A DNA stretch of 11,962 bases from Comamonadaceae bacterium (GTDB taxonomy: Bacteria; Pseudomonadota; Gammaproteobacteria; Burkholderiales; Burkholderiaceae_C), in assembly GCA_021286965.1 (NCBI GenBank), contig JAJTBK010000335.1:1-11962 (forward strand), given 5' to 3'. A program made the translations under genes and the position numbers. Positions within the stretch are counted from its first letter, which is position 1, and each line of letters opens with the position of its first letter. The notes beneath the pieces were generated by a model, which was not told where the DNA came from, made no database searches, and saw only the letters and a list, made by a program, of their open reading frames with translations. Of this stretch, positions 7,408 to 11,962 are shown piece by piece.

Positions 7408-8082
7408 ATGGAAATCATTGCCTTCTTGATCGACTTCATCTTGCACGTAGACAAGCACCTGGAGGCCTTCGTTGCCAGCTACGGCGCCTGGGTGTATGCG
7501 CTTTTGTTCCTGATCGTGTTCATCGAGACCGGGCTGGTGGTGATGCCGTTTTTGCCGGGTGATTCGCTGCTGTTCATTGTCGGCGCGCTCAGCGGCGTGG
7601 GGCTCTTGAATTTTCCGCTGGCCTGCGCGCTGCTGCTGCTGGCGGCGGTGCTGGGCGACCAGTGCAACTACCAGATCGGGCGCTACTTTGGCCCCAAGGT
7701 GTTCCAGTGGGAACAGTCGCGCTGGTTCAACAAAAAAGCCTTTGACCAGGCACACGCTTTTTACGAGCGCTACGGCGGCATCACCATCGTGCTGGCGCGC
7801 TTCATGCCGTTCATTCGCACCTTTGCGCCGTTCGTGGCCGGCGTGGCGGACATGGGGCGCAAAAAATTCACGGCCTTCAACGTCGGCGGCGCGCTCTTGT
7901 GGGTGCTGGGCATTGCCACGGCGGGGTACTTCTTTGGCAACCTGCCCTGGGTGCGCCAGCACCTGGAGAAGATCATCTGGGGCCTGATCTTGATCCCGGG
8001 CCTGATCGCCATTTTTGGCGCCTGGCGCGCCGGCCGTGCCGAGGGCCGGGCTGAGGGCGTGTTGAACGCCCCTGAAAAATAG
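7408..8082 (+). CDS. DedA/UptA-family inner-membrane protein
   Basis: A 224-residue polytopic membrane protein, normal length for the DedA (SNARE-associated/VTT) family. The ATG at 7408 gives the usual N-terminus; a TTG at 7384 would add an Arg-rich octapeptide. Key family residues are all present: E40 in LIVFIETGLVV, D52 in PFLPGDSLLF, and R131 and R137 in ARFMPFIRTFAPFVAG. By my recollection these correspond to E39, D51, R130 and R136, needed for function in E. coli YqjA. GDQCNYQIGRYFG (84-95) is also typical. Members keep the proton motive force and cationic-drug tolerance normal, and some translocate undecaprenyl phosphate (UptA) or other lipids across the inner membrane; which substrate applies here cannot be read from sequence. 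It is transcribed away from mutL, and its 3' end has a small hairpin (8055-8071) without a U tract. Confidence 0.93.
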   Translation: MEIIAFLIDFILHVDKHLEAFVASYGAWVYALLFLIVFIETGLVVMPFLPGDSLLFIVGALSGVGLLNFPLACALLLLAAVLGDQCNYQIGRYFGPKVFQWEQSRWFNKKAFDQAHAFYERYGGITIVLARFMPFIRTFAPFVAGVADMGRKKFTAFNVGGALLWVLGIATAGYFFGNLPWVRQHLEKIIWGLILIPGLIAIFGAWRAGRAEGRAEGVLNAPEK

Positions 8083-8178
8083 AACCAAGACAGCAGCAAA
8101 CCAATACGCAAAATCAACGGAAAAAATTGAATTTTCTTCATACAATTCAATGCGTTGCATGAATTGGAAGATCCGCAA
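8083..8178 (+). promoter_or_regulatory. fic leader: three TGAATT cores at 16-bp spacing
   Basis: This AT-rich 96-bp spacer contrasts with its GC-rich surroundings. TGAATT occurs at 8128-8133, its reverse AATTCA at 8144-8149, and TGAATT again at 8160-8165, so the cores alternate in orientation with centres exactly 16 bp apart. The first two form a perfect 8-bp dyad ATTGAATT (8126-8133) / AATTCAAT (8144-8151). The second and third can form an RNA hairpin, CAATTC(A)ATGC - GTT - GCATGAATTG (8143-8166), whose 3' arm touches the fic Shine-Dalgarno GGAAG (8166-8170). TACAAT at 8141-8146 is a fair -10 box lying within the dyad, with no clear -35. The layout suggests an operator and perhaps RBS masking. 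Confidence 0.5.
8166..8170 (+). promoter_or_regulatory. fic ribosome binding site
   Basis: GGAAG eight bases before the ATG at 8179. It decides the start: an in-frame TTG at 8155 would add eight residues but has no Shine-Dalgarno, and it lies inside the possible hairpin loop. Confidence 0.6.
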
Positions 8179-9411
8179 ATGGTTGCGCTTTTTGATGATC
8201 CCATCCATCTGGAGCCCTTGTTGCCCAGGGATGTGGTGGCCGATGGCGTGCTGGGCAAAGCGCATGATTTGCGCACGGAGGCTGCGCGCCTGGCTGGCGC
8301 TTGCCAGGGGGGCGTGAGCCGCGAGCTGGCGGCGCTGCTGCGCTCCATGAACTCGTACTACTCCAACAAAATCGAGGGCGAGCACACCCGGCCAGTCGAT
8401 ATTGCAAGGGCGCTGGCCAGCGATTTTTCCCGGGATGAGGACCAGGCCAGGCTGCAGAGGCTCGCGTTGTCCCACATTCGTACCGAAATCTGGATCCAGG
8501 ACATGCCTTGGGCCACTACGGAGCTCTACTCCGTTCAGGCCCTCACAGAGATTCACGCGCACCTCTTTGGGCAGCTGCAGGCCCACGATCGCATCGTGCG
8601 TATGCATGACAAAGAGGGCGCTGTCGTGGAAGAGATCGAGGCGCAGCCTGGCCAGCTGCGCACACGTCCGGTGGCCGTCAAGCACCATATTGCCCCCGAC
8701 GGGCGTGCACTCGACGCCATGCTGGTGCGCTGGTCGGATGTTTACCGATCCGCGCGGCGCGGTGAAATGCAGATCGTCGCTGCCGCCGCAGCCCATCACC
8801 GGCTGACGTGGATTCACCCTTTTCTCGATGGCAATGGCCGCACCGCCAGGCTGCACACCCTGGCGGTGTTGCAGTCGCTGGGCCTCACCACAGGGCTGTG
8901 GTCGCCGCTACGGGGGCTGGCGCGCAGCGGCGAACGCTATAGCAAGATGCTGGCGAACGCAGACATGCCCCGCATGGGCGATATGGACGGACGCGGCCAG
9001 CGCAGCGAGAAAATGCTGCTCGAATGGATCGACTTTTTCCTCGATACCTGCCTCGACCAGGTGCGCTTCATGGGCGAAATGCTCAATCTGCAGGCCATGC
9101 AAAAGCGCCTGGCGGCCTTGCTGGCCCACGAGCAGCACGTAGGTCGGCGGGGGCTGCGCATGGAGGCGCTGCGGCCCCTGCACTACCTTTTCGCCACCCA
9201 GGGCGAGTTGCCGCGCGGCGACTTTGCCAGCATGACGGGGCTTGGCGAGCGCACAGCCACAACCCTGATCGGCCACCTGCTGGCGGCGGGGCTGCTGCGC
9301 TCGGACACGCCGCGTGGCCATGTACGCTTTGGAATCCCGATGGATGGGCTGCGGTTTTTGTTTCCCAACCTCTGGCCAGAGGCCGAAGCGGACGCGGCAA
9401 GTGCCGCGTGA
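8179..9411 (+). CDS. Fic-family AMPylase with N-terminal self-inhibitory motif
   Basis: A 410-residue, apparently soluble protein. The catalytic Fic motif HPFLDGNGRTAR (213-224) is fully canonical: H213 as general base, D217 for magnesium, GNGR for the phosphates. Such enzymes usually transfer AMP from ATP to a hydroxyl side chain of a target protein. The N-terminal helix carries SNKIEG (62-67), matching the inhibitory (S/T)xxxE(G/N) motif with E66 as the ATP-blocking glutamate, which makes this a class II, cis-inhibited Fic that needs no separate antitoxin. The C-terminal part (about 325-400, with FASMTGLGERTATTLIGHLL and a strand pair GHVRFGIP) looks like a winged helix-turn-helix. It follows an AT-rich leader with an operator-like array and converges on guaD with a 17-bp gap. 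Codons such as ATT, GAT and CGT seem more frequent than in neighbours, hinting at transfer. The target protein is unknown. Confidence 0.93.
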   Translation: MVALFDDPIHLEPLLPRDVVADGVLGKAHDLRTEAARLAGACQGGVSRELAALLRSMNSYYSNKIEGEHTRPVDIARALASDFSRDEDQARLQRLALSHIRTEIWIQDMPWATTELYSVQALTEIHAHLFGQLQAHDRIVRMHDKEGAVVEEIEAQPGQLRTRPVAVKHHIAPDGRALDAMLVRWSDVYRSARRGEMQIVAAAAAHHRLTWIHPFLDGNGRTARLHTLAVLQSLGLTTGLWSPLRGLARSGERYSKMLANADMPRMGDMDGRGQRSEKMLLEWIDFFLDTCLDQVRFMGEMLNLQAMQKRLAALLAHEQHVGRRGLRMEALRPLHYLFATQGELPRGDFASMTGLGERTATTLIGHLLAAGLLRSDTPRGHVRFGIPMDGLRFLFPNLWPEAEADAASAA

Positions 9412-9428
9412 TGGTGGGGGGGCCGGGC

Positions 9429-10712
9429 TTAAACCTGCGCTGTCAGCACGCGCTCAACCGCGCGGTCGTCGCCCAGCACGATGAAGGCGAACAGCAGCTC
9501 CTGCAGGTTCTGCGCCTGTGCGGTTTTGCGCGCCAGCAGGGGCGTGGCCTGGGGGTTGAGGACGATGAAATCCGCCTCGCTGCCCGGCTGCAAGCTGCCA
9601 ATCACGCCTTCGAGCCCCAGCGCCTGCGCCGCGCCGCCGGTGTGCTGCCACCATAGCTGCGATGGCGCCAGGCTCAGGCCGGGCTTGCTCTGGCCTTCGC
9701 GGGCGACGTAGTAGGCGGCGAGCATGGTGCGAAACGGGCTCAGGCTGGTGCCCCCGCCGACGTCGCTGGCCAGGCCGTAGCGCATGACCTGGCGCTGTGC
9801 GCTGGCGTAGTCAAAAAAACCGCTGCCCAGAAACAGGTTGCTGCTGGGGCTGACGGCGGCGGCGGCGCCGCTGGTGTGCATCAGGGCGCGGTCGGTGTCG
9901 TCGAGGTAGATGCAATGCGCGTACACCGCGCGCGGGCGCAGCAGGTCAAACTGGCGGTACACGTCGAGGTAGGAGCGCGCCTGGGGGTACAGCGGCTGCA
10001 CCCAGCGCACCTCGTCGCGGTTTTCGGCCACATGGCTTTGAATCCAGGTGCTCGGGTGGCGGGCGGCGAGCTCGGCGGCGCCGCGCAGCTGCGCGTCGCT
10101 GCTGGTGGGGGCGAAGCGCGGCGTGATGGCGTAGCCCAGGCGGCCCTGGCCGTGCCAGCGGGCGATCAGCGTCTCGGTGTCGAGCAGGCTTTGTTCGGTC
10201 TGGTCGCGCACGCCGTCGGGGCTGTGGCGGTCTTGCAGGACTTTGCCCGTCATCATGCGCAGGCCGCGCGCCTGCGCCTGGGCAAAAAAAGCATCGACCG
10301 AGCTGGGGTGCGAGGTGGCAAAGGCCAGCGCCGTGGTCACGCCGTGGCGCTGCAGCTCGTCAAAGAAAAACTGCGCCACCTGCTGCGCGTGTGCGGGCAT
10401 GGCAAAGCGTGCCTCGGTGGGGAAGGTGTATTGCTCCAGCCAGGGCAGCAGGCCGTCGGCGGGCGCGCCGATCACGTCCAGCTGCGGGTAGTGCACATGC
10501 ATGTCGATAAAGCCCGGGACGATCAGCCGGTCGGGCCAGTGCTGCGTCAGCTGCAGCTGCGGGTGGCGTGCGGCCACGGCCTGGTAGGGGCCGGCGTCGA
10601 GCACCTGCTGCACGCCCTGGGCGTTGGCTTGGGTGACGAGCAGGCCGTCGCTGTCGTACAGCGGCTCGCCGTTGGCGGCAAAGCGCAAGAGGGGGGCGCG
10701 GTAGGCGGGCAT
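9429..10712 (-). CDS. guaD: Guanine deaminase
   Basis: A 427-residue cytosolic amidohydrolase that converts guanine to xanthine and ammonia in purine salvage or catabolism. The metal site is complete: PGFIDMHVHYPQLDVIG with H72 and H74, QSHVAEN with H227 and E230, YAHCIYLDD with H266, and SDVGGGTSLS with D317. The combination of HVHYPQLD, SHVAEN and SDVGGGTSLS is specific to the guanine deaminase branch rather than cytosine deaminase or chlorohydrolases. The length fits the family. The ATG at 10712 lies 3 bp after the amiC stop (10716-10718), so the two are probably one transcription unit, although their functions are unrelated. No xanthine dehydrogenase or purine permease genes are in the window. 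No clear terminator separates its end from the convergent fic stop. Confidence 0.94.
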   Translation of the reverse strand: MPAYRAPLLRFAANGEPLYDSDGLLVTQANAQGVQQVLDAGPYQAVAARHPQLQLTQHWPDRLIVPGFIDMHVHYPQLDVIGAPADGLLPWLEQYTFPTEARFAMPAHAQQVAQFFFDELQRHGVTTALAFATSHPSSVDAFFAQAQARGLRMMTGKVLQDRHSPDGVRDQTEQSLLDTETLIARWHGQGRLGYAITPRFAPTSSDAQLRGAAELAARHPSTWIQSHVAENRDEVRWVQPLYPQARSYLDVYRQFDLLRPRAVYAHCIYLDDTDRALMHTSGAAAAVSPSSNLFLGSGFFDYASAQRQVMRYGLASDVGGGTSLSPFRTMLAAYYVAREGQSKPGLSLAPSQLWWQHTGGAAQALGLEGVIGSLQPGSEADFIVLNPQATPLLARKTAQAQNLQELLFAFIVLGDDRAVERVLTAQV

Positions 10713-10715
10713 GGG

Positions 10716-11962
10716 TTACACCGTGCGGTTGCGCGCCAGCGGCGGGTTTTTGGCGAAGTAGCGCGTGATGCCGCGCATGAGGGCGTCGGCCAGCTGCACC
10801 TGGTAGGCGGCAGAGCGCAGCTTGGCTTCTTCCTCGGGGTTGCTGATGAAGGCGGTTTCGACCAGCACGCTCGGAATGTCGGGCGCCTTGAGCACGGCAA
10901 AACCCGCCTGCTCCACGCGCGGCTTGTGCAGTTTGGCCATGCCGCCGATCTCGCCGAGCAATACGCTGCCGAGCTTGAGGCTGTCGTTGATCTGCGCCGT
11001 GGTGCTCATGTCGAGCAGCGCGCTTTGCACGTGGCGGTCTTGCGTGCGCACGTTCAGGCCGCCCACCAGGTCGGACTGGTTCTCTTTGTTGGCCAGCCAG
11101 CGCGCCGCCGAGCTGGAGGCGCCGCTTTGGCTCAGGGCGAAGACGCTGGCGCCGTTGGCGCTGGGGGTGGTGAAGGCATCGGCGTGGATGGAGACGAACA
11201 GGTCGGCCTGCACGCGCCGCGCTTTTTCGACCCGCGTGCCCAGGGGCACGAAGTAGTCGTCGTCGCGCGTCAGGTAGGCGCGCATGGGGTTGCCGCCGAT
11301 GCTGGCGGCGTTGATGCGCTCGCGCAGCAGGTGCGCCACTTTCAGCACCACGTCTTTCTCGCGCGTGCCGCCGGGGCCGATGGCGCCCGGGTCTTCGCCG
11401 CCGTGGCCGGGGTCGAGGGCGATGATGATCAGGCGGTCGGTCTGCCGGCCGCTGCGCGGGCTCGGCGTGGCCGGAGGCGCGGCTGCAGCCGCTACGGGGG
11501 CGCTGGCGGCCGGGGGCGGCGGCGTGGACGTGGGGGCGGTTGCCGGGCGCTGGCCTTGTTGGGCGATGAGCTCGCCCAGCGGGTCCGGGGCGCTGCCGTG
11601 TTTTTCTGCCGCTGCGCTGGCCGTGCTGGCGGCGGGCGTGGGGGGGTGCTGGCCGGGGGGGCGGCGGGGTTGTCGCCCAGGTGCTCGGCAATCAGGGCTT
11701 CGAGTGGGTCGGCGGCCTGGGCCGGGTAGAGGTCGAACACCAGCCGGTGCTGGTAGGCGGCCACGGGCGCCAGGGTAAAGACCTGGGGCCGGGCGGCCTG
11801 CTTGAGGTCGATCACCAGGCGCACCACGCCGGGCGCGTTCTGGCCGACGCGGATGCCGGCGATGTTCGGGTCGTCGGCGCGCACCTTGGCCACCAGCTCG
11901 CGCAGCGCCGGGTTCAGGTCGATGCCCTCGATATCGACTGCCAGGCGCGGCGGCTGCGGCAC
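10716..11962 (-). pseudogene. amiC: N-acetylmuramoyl-L-alanine amidase AmiC, frameshifted, partial at window edge
   Basis: The right edge cuts the 5' end. The first visible part, from 11962, encodes an AMIN peptidoglycan-targeting domain (PPRLAVDIEGIDLNPALREL ... QVFTLAPVAAYQHRLVFDLY) in one frame. The zinc amidase (Amidase_3) follows in another frame, with DPGHGGED (Zn His near 11405), REKDVVLKVAHLL (Zn Glu), SIHADAF (His near 11186) and VETAFISNPEEE (catalytic Glu near 10859). The linker sequence DPLGELIAQQGQ is in the amidase frame, so the frames switch within about 11640-11661, where two C7 runs lie; one extra C in either restores a single reading frame. As written, the first frame ends at 11492 and the amidase would not be made. 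The enzyme cleaves the peptide from MurNAc during daughter-cell separation in the periplasm. The break may be a homopolymer sequencing error. guaD follows 3 bp downstream. Confidence 0.85.
11640..11661 (-). other. Probable frameshift site: two C7 tracts in amiC
   Basis: On the plus strand there are seven G at 11640-11646 and seven G at 11655-11661, that is, two C7 runs in the amiC sense strand. The AMIN frame is correct up to here and the amidase frame is correct from here on. Adding one C (or removing two) in either run joins them. Confidence 0.7.

Noticed and set aside
8055..8081. Hairpin GGGCGT-GTTGA-ACGCCC at the end of dedA as a terminator
   Set aside because: The stem is only 6 bp and is followed by A-rich rather than T-rich sequence on the dedA strand, so it does not fit an intrinsic terminator.
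8150..8316. Small ORF overlapping the fic start (ATG at 8150) as a possible antitoxin
   Set aside because: It is in another frame of fic, rich in Trp/Cys/Met as expected for an out-of-frame reading, and this class of Fic already carries its inhibitor motif in cis.
7342..8856. N-terminal extension of the mutL frame upstream of 7341, antisense to dedA and fic
   Set aside because: MutL homology starts right after the GTG at 7341. The upstream part is low-complexity His/Gln/Arg sequence opposite two real genes.
9876..11729. Plus-strand open frame of about 617 codons opposite guaD and amiC
   Set aside because: It is antisense to two recognised genes and Ala/Gly/Val/His-rich without motifs; a GC-bias shadow.

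Overview
The window is about 12 kb of GC-rich, densely coding DNA from a betaproteobacterium, most likely a member of the Comamonadaceae (Acidovorax/Comamonas/Diaphorobacter type). This rests on the protein styles, on an endonuclease-type MutL, on the amiC-mutL neighbourhood, and on an 80-bp inverted repeat inside mutL whose arms resemble a short repeat I remember as common in that family. The genus is an inference. No rRNA, tRNA, CRISPR array, transposase or integrase is visible.

Positions 1-5378 (minus strand) hold a heavy-metal efflux operon. Transcription runs periplasmic adaptor (CusB/CzcB type), RND pump (CusA/CzcA type), DUF3240 small protein, then TolC-family outer-membrane channel, which is cut by the left window edge. 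The adaptor/pump and pump/DUF3240 junctions are 4-base overlaps and the last gap is 4 bases, so the four genes are almost surely co-transcribed and translationally coupled. Together they form a trans-envelope export machine. The pump keeps the proton-relay Asp of CusA, but by eye it has lost two of CusA's three Met ligands, which points to divalent cations rather than Cu(I)/Ag(I).

Positions 5464-7341 (minus) hold mutL, with all hallmarks of the endonuclease-active (MutH-independent) type. Its interdomain linker carries the 80-bp inverted repeat read as codons. A 66-bp divergent spacer separates mutL from dedA (7408-8082, plus), a DedA/UptA-like membrane protein that keeps the essential acidic and arginine residues of the family. 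An AT-rich 96-bp spacer follows. It holds three TGAATT cores in alternating orientation exactly 16 bp apart, just before a Fic-family AMPylase (8179-9411, plus) that carries both the catalytic HPFLDGNGR motif and an N-terminal self-inhibitory motif.

Positions 9429-11962 (minus) hold guanine deaminase (guaD) and, 3 bp upstream of it, amiC, an N-acetylmuramoyl-L-alanine amidase running off the right edge. amiC is broken by an apparent one-base loss in one of two C7 runs between its AMIN and Amidase_3 domains; this is either a real mutation or a homopolymer sequencing error.

Most of the window is ordinary housekeeping and metal-resistance content. The parts that deserve a second look are the repeat captured inside mutL, the operator-like array in front of fic, and the amiC frameshift. 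I found no convincing wholly new system.
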